64,000 bases of DNA from contig NZ_OY856306.1 of NCBI RefSeq assembly GCF_963693435.1, positions 1,922,001-1,986,000 on the forward strand. Direction: 5' to 3'. Position numbers and translations under genes: made by a program. Source of the stretch: Pasteurella atlantica (lineage in GTDB: Bacteria > Pseudomonadota > Gammaproteobacteria > Enterobacterales > Pasteurellaceae). Shown here piece after piece: positions 18,785-28,517 of the stretch (its first letter is position 1; every line of letters begins with the position of its first letter). The notes below the pieces were generated by a model, which saw only the letters and a program-made list of their open reading frames with translations, was not told the DNA's origin and did not search any database.

Positions 18785-19510
18785 ATGAAAAAACTATTAT
18801 TAACTGCATTATTCGCAACCACAGCACTTTCTGTGGCTGCAAAAGACACCATTACTTTTGCAATGGAACCCACTTATGCACCTTTTGAAAGTACTACAGA
18901 AAAAGGGGAAATTGTCGGCTTTGATGTTGATCTTGCAAAAGCATTATGTACTGAATTAGAGATGACGTGTCAATTTAAAAACACACCTTTTGATAGTTTA
19001 ATTCCAAGCTTAAAATTCAAAAAATTTGATGCAATTATTTCAGCAATGGATGTTACTGAAAAACGTCAAAAGCAGGTTTCATTCACTGAACCATACCTTG
19101 AAAACTCTGCAAGTTTCTTAGCATTAAAAGAGAAGAAAACACCAGAGACAGCAAAAATTGTCGGTGTTCAAAATGGTACAACATACCAAGAATATTTAGT
19201 TAAAAAAGCACCTCAATATCAAACGAAAGCTTACGCCTCATTACAAAGTGCAATTTTAGATCTTAAAAATGGACGTATTGATATGATCTTTGGTGATACA
19301 CCTGTGTTAGCAGAATGGTTACCAACTGAAACATCAGTTACTTTTGTGGGCGATAAAGTAAAAGATAAAGATTTCTTTGGTGTTGGTTACGGTATTGCGG
19401 TAAATAAATCAAATAAAGAATTATTAGAGAAATTAAACACTGCATTAAAAACCGTAAAAGAAAATGGCACATTGGATAAAATTTATCAAACTTGGATGAC
19501 GAAAAAATAA
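18785..19510 (+). CDS. artI: Arginine-binding periplasmic protein ArtI
   Basis: This 241-residue solute-binding protein of family 3 has a signal peptide at about residues 1-19 (ending LSVAA). Family blocks are FAMEPTYAPFESTTEKGEIVGFDVDLAKAL near residue 26 and GRIDMIFGD near 165. It captures arginine in the periplasm and delivers it to ArtQM. GAGGACAC precedes the ATG. Its stop overlaps the start of artQ (TAATG). The specificity is inferred from operon order and the ARG boxes. Confidence 0.93.
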   Translation: MKKLLLTALFATTALSVAAKDTITFAMEPTYAPFESTTEKGEIVGFDVDLAKALCTELEMTCQFKNTPFDSLIPSLKFKKFDAIISAMDVTEKRQKQVSFTEPYLENSASFLALKEKKTPETAKIVGVQNGTTYQEYLVKKAPQYQTKAYASLQSAILDLKNGRIDMIFGDTPVLAEWLPTETSVTFVGDKVKDKDFFGVGYGIAVNKSNKELLEKLNTALKTVKENGTLDKIYQTWMTKK

Positions 19511-20181
19511 TGTCTTTTGATATTCTTCACTCTTTTGCTTCAGCAACGTTAATCACATTAACGCTTGCTGTTGCAAGCCTTATGATAGGCTTAATACTTG
19601 CAATTTTATTCGTTGTACTAGAAATGAATAAAATTACATTTATTCGCAATAGTGCCAGTATTTTAGTGACGCTATTACGTGGTTTACCTGAAATTCTGGT
19701 CGTTTTTATTATTTATTTTGGACTAACACAACTGTTCTTTTTAATCACTGATGAGTTTGTCGAATTTAGTGCATTCTGGTGCGGAGCAGTCGCATTAGGT
19801 ATTATTTTTGCTGCCTATGCTTCACAATCCTTACGTGGTGCAATTAAAGCTATTCCACTCGGTCAATGGGAATCAGGTGTTGCGTTAGGTTTTAGTCGTC
19901 CACAAACCTTTATTAAAATTATTATGCCTCAAGTTTGGCGACACGCTTTACCTGGACTAAGCAATCAGTGGCTTGTTCTGTTAAAAGATACTGCATTAGT
20001 TTCTTTAATTGGAGTCAGCGACTTAATGCGTCAATCGGATTTAATTAATGCATCAACTCACAAGCCTTTTACTTGGTATAGTATCACTGCATTGATTTAT
20101 CTTGTCATTACGCTTGTGAGTCAATTTTTCATTGCTAAATTAGAGTACCGTTTTACTCGTTTTGAAAGAGGAAATAACTAA
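19510..20181 (+). CDS. artQ: Arginine ABC transporter permease ArtQ
   Basis: This 223-residue inner-membrane permease of the HisMQ type has five transmembrane helices. The cytoplasmic EAA loop is AIPLGQWESGVALGFSRPQTFIKIIMPQ near residue 118, which contacts ArtP. I chose the ATG at 19510, which overlaps the artI stop by one base; the frame opens earlier at a TTG inside artI, but MSFDILHSF fits the family start. It is coupled to artI and artM by TAATG junctions. Confidence 0.94.
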   Translation: MSFDILHSFASATLITLTLAVASLMIGLILAILFVVLEMNKITFIRNSASILVTLLRGLPEILVVFIIYFGLTQLFFLITDEFVEFSAFWCGAVALGIIFAAYASQSLRGAIKAIPLGQWESGVALGFSRPQTFIKIIMPQVWRHALPGLSNQWLVLLKDTALVSLIGVSDLMRQSDLINASTHKPFTWYSITALIYLVITLVSQFFIAKLEYRFTRFERGNN

Positions 20182-20861
20182 TGTTGTGGGATTATTTTAT
20201 TACTATTTCGCAAGGAATTAGTACCAGTTTGCAACTAACCGCTATCTCATTAGTGATTGCTTTCATTATTGCTGTCAGTTTTACCTTTCTGCTCTCAATG
20301 GAAAATAGCTTAGTAAAAAAAATGATTAATCTATTTATTACTGCTTTTACTGGTACGCCATTGTTAATCCAATTTTTCCTTATTTATAGTGGACCTGGGC
20401 AATTTCAATGGATAATTGACAGCCCTCTTTGGTATTTCTTATCTAATGCGTGGTTTTGTGCTATTTTAGCCCTTGCATTAAACAGTGCTGCTTACTCAAC
20501 GCTTCTGTTTCACGGTGCAGTTAAAGCCATTCCAAAAGGACAATGGGAAACCTGCTCTGCTCTAGGATTAAGTCGTTTACAAACATTAAAGATTTTAATT
20601 CCTTATGCATTAAAACGTTCGTTACCTTCTTACAGTAATGAAATAGTACTCGTATTCAAAGGTACTTCTCTTGTTTCAACCATCGCGGTAATGGATATTA
20701 TGGGTTATGCTCGTCAGTTATACGGAATGGAATATGATGCGTTATCTATTTATGGTATGGCGGGTGTTATTTATTTAATCATTACAGGTATTATGGTGCT
20801 TCTGTTAAGAAGACTAGAGGCTTATGTACTCACTTTTGAACGTTTTGAAGTAGAAGAATAG
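20181..20861 (+). CDS. artM: Arginine ABC transporter permease ArtM
   Basis: This 226-residue second permease subunit has five transmembrane helices and an EAA loop (AIPKGQWETCSALGLSRLQTLKILIP). It pairs with ArtQ to form the arginine channel. It starts at a TAATG overlap with artQ, with GAGG nearby in the artQ end. It is the last gene of the operon and is followed by a strong terminator. Confidence 0.94.
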   Translation: MLWDYFITISQGISTSLQLTAISLVIAFIIAVSFTFLLSMENSLVKKMINLFITAFTGTPLLIQFFLIYSGPGQFQWIIDSPLWYFLSNAWFCAILALALNSAAYSTLLFHGAVKAIPKGQWETCSALGLSRLQTLKILIPYALKRSLPSYSNEIVLVFKGTSLVSTIAVMDIMGYARQLYGMEYDALSIYGMAGVIYLIITGIMVLLLRRLEAYVLTFERFEVEE

Positions 20862-20891
20862 TTATAGTAAGAAAATCAAATAAAATAAAAT

Positions 20892-20923
20892 AAAAGAGAC
20901 AATATTTTTTTATTGTCTCTTTT
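20892..20923 (+). terminator. Intrinsic terminator of artPIQM
   Basis: AAAAGAGACAATA (20892-20904) pairs perfectly with TATTGTCTCTTTT (20911-20923), followed by more T. Confidence 0.9.
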
Positions 20924-20928
20924 TTTAT

Positions 20929-20980
20929 AGCGGGTATATTAAAATCAAAATTTGCAAATCTTTATTTAAATCTACCCGCT
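20929..20980. repeat. Degenerate inverted uptake-signal pair
   Basis: AGCGGGTA (20929-20936) and TACCCGCT (20973-20980) flank a loop with AAATTTGCAAAT. The arms are AAGCGGT-like cores with the same compensating change in both, so the stem is kept while the uptake core is lost. It lies between convergent artM and fabB. Confidence 0.65.
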
Positions 20981-21030
20981 TAACATACTAAAACTAAAGA
21001 TGTTTTATCTATTCTATACCACTATCCAAT

Positions 21031-22248
21031 TTATGCTTTATATTTTTGGAAAACTAAACAAGCATTTGTTCCACCAAAACCAAAACTATTAGACATTACT
21101 GTTGTGAGTTCTTTCTCTTGGTATTCAGTGACAATATTTAACCCTTTTGCTTTTTCATCTAAGGTTTCAATATTAATACTTGGAGCAATAAATTTATTGT
21201 CTAGCATTAATAAAGAATAAATCGCTTCGTGAGCACCCGCAGCACCTAAAGAGTGACCCGTCATTGATTTAGTGGAAGAAATGGCAGGTTTTTTATCACC
21301 AAATACCGTTTGGATTGCTTCTAGTTCTTTTAGATCTCCAACTGGCGTTGATGTCCCGTGAACATTAATATATTCAACTTCATCTTTAACGGTTGCTAAC
21401 GCTTGTTTCATACAACGAACAGCCCCTTCACCACTTGGAGCAACCATATCATAACCATCAGATGTCGCACCATAGCCTACAATTTCAGCATAAATTTTTG
21501 CACCACGAGCAAGAGCGTGTTCAAGTTCTTCTACCACAACAACAGCACCACCCGCAGAGATAACAAAACCATCACGGTTTGCATCATAAGCTCGAGACGC
21601 TTTTTCTGGGGTATCATTATATTTAGTAGAAACCGCTCCCATTGCATCAAATTCACACGCAGATTCCCAAGCAAGCTCTTCACCACCGCCAGCAAATACT
21701 ATATCTTGCTTACCTAACTGAATTAATTCCATTGCATTACCAATACAATGCGCTGAAGTTGCACAAGCAGAGCTAATGCTATAATTCACACCCTTAATTT
21801 TAAATGGGGTAGCCAAACAAGCTGAAACACTTGAAGACATTGTTTTGGTTACTGCATAAGGTCCAACTGCTTTAATTCCTCGAGGACTTTGAGCAGCATT
21901 ACACGCCATTAACTGCCAGTGTCCAGAACCGATACCAGAACCAATAATTAGTCCAGTACGTTCGTTTGAAATTTGCTCTTCAGTTAAATTTGCATCTTCA
22001 ATTGCTTCTTTCATTGAAAGATAGGCATAAGCAGCACAATCGCCCATAAAACGAAATACTTTACGATCGATGAGTTCTTTAGGCTCTAATTTAATAGTAC
22101 CTGCAACGTGACTACGCATTTTCATCTCAGCAAATTCAGGTACAAATTCAATACCAGACTTACCTGTTTTAAGTGAATTTAATACCTCTTCTTTGTTATT
22201 TCCAATACTTGAAACAACGCCTAAACCTGTAATAACGACTCTTTTCAT
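21031..22248 (-). CDS. fabB: 3-oxoacyl-[acyl-carrier-protein] synthase I
   Basis: This 405-residue condensing enzyme extends acyl-ACP with malonyl-ACP and is needed for unsaturated fatty acid synthesis. The active-site Cys is in [14 protein letters not shown] near residue 162, and the catalytic histidines are in [11 protein letters not shown] (about 298) and [15 protein letters not shown] (about 334). [14 protein letters not shown] closes the fold. The length equals FabB (E. coli 406), and the sequence fits FabB better than FabF. A FadR-like site lies about 100 bases upstream. It is monocistronic. Confidence 0.95.
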   Translation of the reverse strand: MKRVVITGLGVVSSIGNNKEEVLNSLKTGKSGIEFVPEFAEMKMRSHVAGTIKLEPKELIDRKVFRFMGDCAAYAYLSMKEAIEDANLTEEQISNERTGLIIGSGIGSGHWQLMACNAAQSPRGIKAVGPYAVTKTMSSSVSACLATPFKIKGVNYSISSACATSAHCIGNAMELIQLGKQDIVFAGGGEELAWESACEFDAMGAVSTKYNDTPEKASRAYDANRDGFVISAGGAVVVVEELEHALARGAKIYAEIVGYGATSDGYDMVAPSGEGAVRCMKQALATVKDEVEYINVHGTSTPVGDLKELEAIQTVFGDKKPAISSTKSMTGHSLGAAGAHEAIYSLLMLDNKFIAPSINIETLDEKAKGLNIVTEYQEKELTTVMSNSFGFGGTNACLVFQKYKA

Positions 22249-22348
22249 TGTTATCCTCTAATGAAAGTTTAATAATAGAAACTATTCTAGCTTATACTTA
22301 TTGAATAAAATAAGCCATAAAATACCCCTTCATTTTACACGATTTTAG

Positions 22349-22365
22349 TCGTGGTCAGATCAGTT
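22349..22365. promoter_or_regulatory. Candidate FadR operator upstream of fabB
   Basis: TCGTGGTCAGATCAGTT matches 11 of 15 fixed positions of the FadR consensus, with the central TGGTCNGA and terminal GTT intact. It is 101-117 bases upstream of the fabB start codon. FadR activates fabB in E. coli, so the position is sensible; the match is weaker than that at 17479. Confidence 0.45.
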
Positions 22366-22410
22366 TTTTTTAAATATAAGGTAATTTATTATAAATTTTA
22401 AACAAAAAAA

Positions 22411-22430
22411 TACCCTCATAATTGAGGGTA
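22411..22430 (-). terminator. Intrinsic terminator after tRNA-Asn
   Basis: TACCCTCA and TGAGGGTA pair around a four-base loop, and on the minus strand seven T follow. It lies 88 bases past the 3' end of tRNA-Asn. Confidence 0.85.
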
Positions 22431-22517
22431 AGATCTTTTGATCTAATTCTAGGAGGAATGAATTAGCGTTTTACAAAAGGAGATAAATAAAACATCATCA
22501 AAAGATAACTAAAAAAT

Positions 22518-22593
22518 TGGCTCCTCCTGCTGGACTTGAACCAGCGACATATGGATTAACAGTCCACCGTTCTACCGACTGAACTAAGGAGGA
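22518..22593 (-). tRNA. tRNA-Asn (anticodon GTT)
   Basis: A 76-base cloverleaf starts TCCTCCTTAGTTCAGTCGG. The acceptor arms TCCTCCT and AGGAGGA pair fully, the discriminator is G, and CCA is encoded. The anticodon loop is CTGTTAATC (GTT), and the T arm contains GGTTCAAGTCC. It is a single gene with its own promoter and terminator. Confidence 0.97.
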
Positions 22594-22604
22594 ATAGTTT
22601 TTTC

Positions 22605-22633
22605 AGGATATATTAGTAAGTTTGCTTTGTCAA
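22605..22633 (-). promoter_or_regulatory. tRNA-Asn promoter
   Basis: On the minus strand a consensus TTGACA -35 (22628-22633) is separated by 17 bases from TATCCT (22605-22610), placing the start a few bases before the tRNA 5' end. The region also contains the inverted repeat AGTAAGTTTG/CAAACTTACT (22615-22662). Confidence 0.8.
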
Positions 22634-22729
22634 GAAACCAACTCTCGAAAAACAAACTTACTCATAATCCCAAGTAAATAATCATTAATAAATTTAATTA
22701 TCCACTTTTACTGAACTTAAACAGCTGAA

Positions 22730-23971
22730 TTAACTTAATTTATCTGGTAGCGCTAATACTGGTTCGCTCTCTTTTACATTCACTTCTTTTAAGTTTAAAG
22801 AATGAATTTGAGCAGATAACTCTGCATCGAGCGTATGCTCAGCAACATAAGATGCCATAATGCGATCATTAGCATTACATTCTTTGTGCTCTAGAAGTTG
22901 TATAAAATAAGGTTTTGCTTGGGTAAATTCACCCTCACGAACTAGTGCATATCCTACGATACGAGCATAATCATCACTGTAACGTTCTACCGCTTTTTTG
23001 CCACGTTTGGTGAGTAATTTCAGTAAACGTTTATTATCAGCAATATCTAAACGAGTTAATTCATCAAATAATAATTCAAGTTCGTCATCTTTATATTTTT
23101 TCACTGTTTCAAAAGCTAAAGTTTGTGCTGATTGATGATCATCACAATCAATTAAACGTTTAATTAAACCCGTTCTTGCATAAACAGATTTATTACGACG
23201 ACTTGGTTGTTGTTTCCACCAGTTTAATAATCCTTCTTGACCTTCTTCGTGAAGTTTTTCATCAAGTAGTCCATCGTCAACCCAATGTTCTAAGTCGAGA
23301 TATTCTTCATTTGTAAGTATATTTTGATATTTCACATCTTCAAGAATATGATCCATCGCAATGAAAGCACCTGATTTCTGATACACTGGAATAGCTAAAC
23401 TTAATACTTCTGTGTTACGAGAATCCAGTTCAAGTAAACTATCTACCGCAGAGCGTGCAGCTGGTAGTTTTTTCTGTAACATAAGAATTTTTGCTCGAGC
23501 AATTTCTAATGCTATATTGTTATCTCCAGCAATTTTTGAAGCTTCAACTAAATATTTATTTGCAGCCTTTTCATCCCCTTTTCTCTGAGCCGCTTCTGCC
23601 GCCTTAATAAAGTTAAGTACAGGTTTATCTGAGTGTTTAGCATTTTTACCAATTAGTTTTTCTGCTTTAGAATAGTCACCTTCACTCATTTTCACTAACC
23701 CCTCAAGGGTTTGTTTCTGTGCTTTTTTACGTTTACGAGTAAAGAACCAACGATAGGAACCTCTACTTAATGAGAAGAAAGACTTCAGTATCCCTTCAAC
23801 AAGATAAATAACTGCCATTAATGCAACAAAGAATACAACAAGCATAACAATGCTCATTTCAATGACTTTTGTGTCAGTTTCAATTCTTACGTAACCTTGA
23901 TGACCTGCAATATAAGGACCTGCGACTAACCCCGCAAGTAATAAGAACATTAAAAAAAGAATTCTAAACAT
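22730..23971 (-). CDS. hemY: HemY protein (TPR membrane protein of the hem operon)
   Basis: This 413-residue inner-membrane protein has two N-terminal transmembrane helices (about residues 1-18 and 41-66) followed by a cytoplasmic alpha-helical TPR-type region. The N-terminal ILFLMFLLLAGLVAGPYIAGHQGYV and the RGSYRWFFTRKRKKAQ motif after the second helix are typical of gammaproteobacterial HemY. Its role in late haem synthesis is accessory and not well defined; it is not the HemY protoporphyrinogen oxidase of Bacillus. It is the last gene of hemCDXY, nine bases after hemX. Confidence 0.92.
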   Translation of the reverse strand: MFRILFLMFLLLAGLVAGPYIAGHQGYVRIETDTKVIEMSIVMLVVFFVALMAVIYLVEGILKSFFSLSRGSYRWFFTRKRKKAQKQTLEGLVKMSEGDYSKAEKLIGKNAKHSDKPVLNFIKAAEAAQRKGDEKAANKYLVEASKIAGDNNIALEIARAKILMLQKKLPAARSAVDSLLELDSRNTEVLSLAIPVYQKSGAFIAMDHILEDVKYQNILTNEEYLDLEHWVDDGLLDEKLHEEGQEGLLNWWKQQPSRRNKSVYARTGLIKRLIDCDDHQSAQTLAFETVKKYKDDELELLFDELTRLDIADNKRLLKLLTKRGKKAVERYSDDYARIVGYALVREGEFTQAKPYFIQLLEHKECNANDRIMASYVAEHTLDAELSAQIHSLNLKEVNVKESEPVLALPDKLS

Positions 23972-23980
23972 ACCATTCTC

Positions 23981-25489
23981 CTATTGTGCTACTTCTTGAG
24001 GTTGTGGTGCTTTAGGTACCTCTTGAGTTCTTAATGTATTAAGTAAATCTAAACTACTTAACTGTTGTGGAGCATCAATATAGACAGACTGTTGAGCAAG
24101 GCTGTCAATTTCGTTTAAGAATGCTTTTACATTACTGCTTTCAACATCAAAATAACTTCTTACCCAAGAAGCGACAGTATCCAATGATTCTTTGTATAAA
24201 GTATTTTGCTGACGAGGTATCGCTAATGTCGCAATTTGTAAACGTAAACGAATGTTTTCTCTAAGATAAGCTTCTTGGCTTGGAGAAACAAACACTTTCT
24301 GAATTGAGTTATCTTTATCATTGATTCGAATAAAGTGAGAAAGGAATGAACCTGCACTTTTCTCAATATTTTTCTGCCAATCTTCAAGAGAACCACTGAT
24401 TTCTTTTGATGTTTCCTCTGTGCCATCTTCTTGAGAATTTAGCATTGGCATATCATCAACACTATTAGCAAGATGCGTCAATTTTAACATCAAGGCATCT
24501 TGATCAACCTCATTCACTGAATCAAGTTGCTTTAAATCTGTTTGGATAGCTGCTTTAATTTTTGATGCTTGAGGATCACTTACGTCACTAAGAAGTGATG
24601 CTGTATCTTTTAACAATAGTTTTGCTGTACCAATATCATTATCTAACACCATTTTACGTAAAGCATTATTTAATAAGAAATCGGCATCAGAAAGCACTAC
24701 CGCTGTAGATTCTGGTGTATTAACTTGGATTTTAAGTTGTGCAATTTGCTGAGCATAATCACTTTGCATTTTTTCTAACTGAGCAATTTTTTGTTGTGAT
24801 GTCTTATACTCTTTAACAAGTTTTACAACTTCATCATTTGTTTGAGTTGAAGTATTTAGCTCAGTCTCTCCAACTACCGCTTTAGTTTTTACTAAATCTT
24901 GAATTTTAGCTATATCTTGAGTAACAGGTTGAATTTGTGTTTGTACCTCTGTTTTCACCTGCTCTTCAAGTTTTGTCGTTAATTGTGCAAGTTGCTGATT
25001 CAACTGTTCTGAAGAAACGCCTGCTGTAGCAGTTGCAGTATTAACTTGAGGAGATTGCTGTGAGAATGTTGCAATTTTTTGCTCTAATTGAGTAAATTTT
25101 TGCATTCCAAAGTAATAACCGGCTCCACCAACACCTAAAGAAACAAGCAATGCAAGTAATGCAATACCCGTACCACCAGACTTCTGTTTTTTCTCTTTTG
25201 GTTCTGCTTGAGGTTTTGCCTTTGTAGGCTCTACTGTTTTCTCATCAGTTTTCTTTTGAGTATTAACAGATGATTGTGATGCAACATTAGGCTTTTGTTT
25301 TTTCTTGTTTGGATTTTTATTGTTAGAAGGAACCGCTTTTTCTGTTTGAGTATGTTGCCCGCTCTCCTCTTTTTTATTCATATTTTTTTGTTCAGAAACA
25401 ATCGATTGATTGTCTTTATCAGACACTTTAGTTATTTCTGAATCAGCTTTATTTGTTGTTTGTTTAACGTCTTTATTTGGTTTTGACAT
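23981..25489 (-). CDS. hemX: HemX protein (putative accessory protein of haem synthesis)
   Basis: This 502-residue protein has a long polar, Lys/Gln/Asn-rich cytoplasmic N-terminus (about 1-105), one transmembrane helix (GTGIALLALLVSLGVGGAGYYF, given here by its GTGIALLALLVSLG start), a coiled-coil stretch (about 130-250) and a helical periplasmic domain. The helix-coiled-coil-periplasmic layout and the operon position identify it as HemX. The N-terminal extension is longer and of lower complexity than in E. coli (393 residues). It was once annotated as a uroporphyrinogen methylase, but this protein shows no methylase motif. Confidence 0.88.
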   Translation of the reverse strand: MSKPNKDVKQTTNKADSEITKVSDKDNQSIVSEQKNMNKKEESGQHTQTEKAVPSNNKNPNKKKQKPNVASQSSVNTQKKTDEKTVEPTKAKPQAEPKEKKQKSGGTGIALLALLVSLGVGGAGYYFGMQKFTQLEQKIATFSQQSPQVNTATATAGVSSEQLNQQLAQLTTKLEEQVKTEVQTQIQPVTQDIAKIQDLVKTKAVVGETELNTSTQTNDEVVKLVKEYKTSQQKIAQLEKMQSDYAQQIAQLKIQVNTPESTAVVLSDADFLLNNALRKMVLDNDIGTAKLLLKDTASLLSDVSDPQASKIKAAIQTDLKQLDSVNEVDQDALMLKLTHLANSVDDMPMLNSQEDGTEETSKEISGSLEDWQKNIEKSAGSFLSHFIRINDKDNSIQKVFVSPSQEAYLRENIRLRLQIATLAIPRQQNTLYKESLDTVASWVRSYFDVESSNVKAFLNEIDSLAQQSVYIDAPQQLSSLDLLNTLRTQEVPKAPQPQEVAQ

Positions 25490-25538
25490 AAACTCACCCC
25501 TTCTCTAGTTAATATTCATAATGTTCAATCATAGTATA

Positions 25539-26294
25539 TCATTGATTATGATATGTGATAACAGTTTCTAATAAGCTATGATTATTTACTTGTGTTGAAA
25601 TAATAATATTATCTCTTCTCCAACCTACACTTACTGCATATTTTGCAATTCGTTCACTGACTACAATAAGCAAACATTGAATAAGCCATTTTCTATCTTG
25701 TAACGATGTTTGTTTAAGTAGAGTATTCAAAATATCACAGCTACTAATGATAAGTGTATCAATTCTAGCCTGTTTAAAAAAGGATATTTTAGCATTTATA
25801 TCCTTTTTTGTTAAACGACAATAACATTCTATACTTTTAACTCTCGCTCCTCTTTTGGTTATTTCAGTAGAAATAAGCTCTCTACCTGTTTCTGCACGTA
25901 GAATAATAAAATTCTTATGCATTACTCTCTCCATTTCAGGGAGAGCTAAAAAAGTTTCACTATTTGCAAATTTTATTGGATAACGTACCGCTTGTTTTGA
26001 CAAAGCAGAAAAATAATTTGCAGATGCTTTCCCTATAGCAAAATACTTTAAGTCATCACGCCATTTAATATTATTCTGCGCTAAGATATGATGAGCAAAA
26101 TAAATCGCATTTTTAGAAACAGAAAGTACATAATCATTAGATGTTAAAGAAGCTAAAACAGAAGGAAGTTGTGATAGTTCTCGCCCTCCAACAATATCAA
26201 ATGGGGAATAATGTATTGCAGAAATATTATGATGTTGCAACATTTCTGTTAATTCTTCTCCAACTTTTTCAGGGCGAGTGACTAATACTTTCAT
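25539..26294 (-). CDS. hemD: Uroporphyrinogen-III synthase
   Basis: This 251-residue cytoplasmic enzyme closes hydroxymethylbilane to uroporphyrinogen III, with inversion of ring D. The family is very divergent; recognisable parts are the [15 protein letters not shown] start, the [10 protein letters not shown] segment near residue 60 and the [11 protein letters not shown] block near 127. The gene overlaps hemC by four bases (ATGA), and hemX follows, which fixes the identity. Confidence 0.93.
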   Translation of the reverse strand: MKVLVTRPEKVGEELTEMLQHHNISAIHYSPFDIVGGRELSQLPSVLASLTSNDYVLSVSKNAIYFAHHILAQNNIKWRDDLKYFAIGKASANYFSALSKQAVRYPIKFANSETFLALPEMERVMHKNFIILRAETGRELISTEITKRGARVKSIECYCRLTKKDINAKISFFKQARIDTLIISSCDILNTLLKQTSLQDRKWLIQCLLIVVSERIAKYAVSVGWRRDNIIISTQVNNHSLLETVITYHNQ

Positions 26295-27223
26295 CGATTA
26301 TTCTGGTAAACCTCTTCAAGGATTTTATCTGCACCTTTGGATAGTAATTCCTTTGCAACACTCACCCCCAACTGCTCAGCCTGTTCTTTTGATGCTTGCT
26401 GTGTAACACGAATAATTGTTGAACCATCCAATGCACCAACTAAGGCAGTAAGTGTAATTATATCTCCGTCTAATGTAGCAAAACCTCCGATAGGAACTTG
26501 ACACCCACCTTGCAGATAACGATTCATTGATCTTTCTGCCAAAACACAGCAAGCGGTAGCATTATGATGCAAATTTGCAATATAACGTAATACTCGCTGA
26601 TCATTTAAACGTGTTTCTATTCCAATAGCACCCTGCCCACAAGCGGGTAAAACTTGTTCAACAGAAAGAAAACAACGAATACGTGCCTGTAGATCTAAAC
26701 GAATTAAACCAGCAGAAGCAAGAATAATTGCATCATATTCACCATTATCTAGTTTACTTAAACGCGTTCCTACATTTCCTCGTAATGATTTGACTTGTAA
26801 ATGAGGATAGTGCGCCATAATTTGACTTTGACGACGTAAACTTGACGTACCAACAATGGCATTCGTGGGTAACTCATCTAAATTATTATATTGATTAGAA
26901 ACAAAGGCATCACGAGGATCTTCTCTTGAACAAATTGCTGTAAGTCCTAATCCCTTAGGAAATTCCATTGGAACATCTTTCATTGAATGCACTGCAATAT
27001 CAGCACGATTTTCCAATAATGCCAATTCTAGTTCCTTAACAAACAATCCTTTTCCCCCGATTTTGGCTAACGGAGTATCTAAAATCACATCGCCTTTGGT
27101 GACCATTTCAACCAATTGAATATTAAGAGCTGGAAACTTTTGTTCCAGTAATTTTTTGACGAAATTGGCTTGCCATAATGCTAGAGGACTTTGACGTGTT
27201 GCTATTCTTAAAATTTCTGTCAT
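26291..27223 (-). CDS. hemC: Porphobilinogen deaminase (hydroxymethylbilane synthase)
   Basis: This 310-residue enzyme polymerises four porphobilinogen molecules. It has [14 protein letters not shown] at the N-terminus, [11 protein letters not shown] near residue 80, [10 protein letters not shown] near 128, and the dipyrromethane cofactor Cys in the [11 protein letters not shown] loop near residue 242. The length equals the family norm. It is the first gene of hemCDXY and diverges from rodZ across about 180 bases. Confidence 0.97.
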   Translation of the reverse strand: MTEILRIATRQSPLALWQANFVKKLLEQKFPALNIQLVEMVTKGDVILDTPLAKIGGKGLFVKELELALLENRADIAVHSMKDVPMEFPKGLGLTAICSREDPRDAFVSNQYNNLDELPTNAIVGTSSLRRQSQIMAHYPHLQVKSLRGNVGTRLSKLDNGEYDAIILASAGLIRLDLQARIRCFLSVEQVLPACGQGAIGIETRLNDQRVLRYIANLHHNATACCVLAERSMNRYLQGGCQVPIGGFATLDGDIITLTALVGALDGSTIIRVTQQASKEQAEQLGVSVAKELLSKGADKILEEVYQNNR

Positions 27224-27409
27224 TTTTTATTTATTTGATTAATTTAACATCATAGTTGAAATACTATCACGTTTTATAAATGCTGCCAAAATTAATTTGA
27301 TGCTAAAATAGTCTTTTAAAATCGAAATTAATTAGAGATTTATCTATTTTTAATGTAAAATCCCCCTCCGTAATATTTGCATAAAAAACAAAAAAAGAGG
27401 TTGCTGAAT

Positions 27410-28501
27410 ATGAGCGGATTTGCGATTCTAAGAAATAAAAATACAAATAATGAAAAAATCCATACAAATGATCAAAATCAACAGGAAGAACAACCTAAAT
27501 TAACATTAGGGGCTAAATTAAAAAATGCTCGGATAAATAAAGGGTTATCAATTAAAGATGTTGCCAACTTGTTACATTTTAAAACGTCTATCATTCAATC
27601 TTTTGAAAACGATATATTTGCTTTGCCAAATCTTCCTGTTGTTTTTACTCAAGGTTATTTAAAACGTTATCTTCAGTTTTTAGAGTTACCCGAAGATCTA
27701 TTGCAGGAGAGTTCTTGCAGTGGTGTTGAAGTTTCTATTCTAGATACTATTCCAACAAAAACAAATGCAAAATCTCGTTGTGGTTGGATAAAAGTAATGA
27801 CAGCTTTTGTGTTACTATTTGCATTTGGAATGACATTACTTTGGTGGTGGCAAAATTATCAGAAAGAGCAAGAGGAAAGAGAAGCACTTGTTAATTCAAC
27901 TGCAAATTCTATGATTTTTAAGGCTGAAGATACACAAAACGCACCACAACAAATTCTCTCTCAAGAATTAAAAGAGAACGATAACAAAATAATATCCAAT
28001 TTACAGCCAACTCCACATAAAATAAACGATGTAACAACATCAGTAACAACCGAAAATATAAAAAAACTTGAATTAAAGGAAACAGCGGACAATATTGAAT
28101 CTCAACCCCTTAATTTAGAAAATAATCAATCAGAAACAATACCAGAAGCTCCAACGATGATAGATACTACAAAATTATTTGAATCAAATAGTAACTCAAT
28201 TAATAACGTCGAAGAAACTAAAATTGAAGAAGAAAAAGCGAAAACTCAAGCGGTAGAATCTAAAAATAATTTACGTATAGAAGTTATTTCTGCTTCCAGT
28301 TGGATTACTGTACGTGGTGATAATCAACAAACATTAACCTCAAAACTATATAAATCAGGAGATAAATTAACCTTCAATGATCACCATAATTATCAATTAA
28401 TTATTGGTGCACCAATGAATGTTAAAGTTTATTATCAAGAAGAGGAAGTTCCTCTTAAATTGGATGGACAAGTTTCTCGTATTTCATTACCTCTAGAATA
28501 G
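27410..28501 (+). CDS. rodZ: Cytoskeleton protein RodZ
   Basis: This 363-residue bitopic membrane protein links MreB to the cell-wall elongation machinery. An N-terminal cytoplasmic helix-turn-helix domain ([20 protein letters not shown]) is followed by a basic stretch, one transmembrane helix ([19 protein letters not shown], about 138-157), a low-complexity periplasmic linker and a C-terminal DUF4115 domain (about residue 290 on). I used the ATG at 27410, with AAGAGG upstream; the frame opens at a TTG 33 bases earlier. ispG follows after 16 bases, the conserved order. Confidence 0.92.
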   Translation: MSGFAILRNKNTNNEKIHTNDQNQQEEQPKLTLGAKLKNARINKGLSIKDVANLLHFKTSIIQSFENDIFALPNLPVVFTQGYLKRYLQFLELPEDLLQESSCSGVEVSILDTIPTKTNAKSRCGWIKVMTAFVLLFAFGMTLLWWWQNYQKEQEEREALVNSTANSMIFKAEDTQNAPQQILSQELKENDNKIISNLQPTPHKINDVTTSVTTENIKKLELKETADNIESQPLNLENNQSETIPEAPTMIDTTKLFESNSNSINNVEETKIEEEKAKTQAVESKNNLRIEVISASSWITVRGDNQQTLTSKLYKSGDKLTFNDHHNYQLIIGAPMNVKVYYQEEEVPLKLDGQVSRISLPLE

Positions 28502-28517
28502 AGTTCTAAAAATAAAT

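Noticed and set aside
22411-22430. Attenuator for fabB
   Set aside because: The hairpin lies upstream of the fabB promoter region and is positioned to end the tRNA-Asn transcript; the T-run fits that role.
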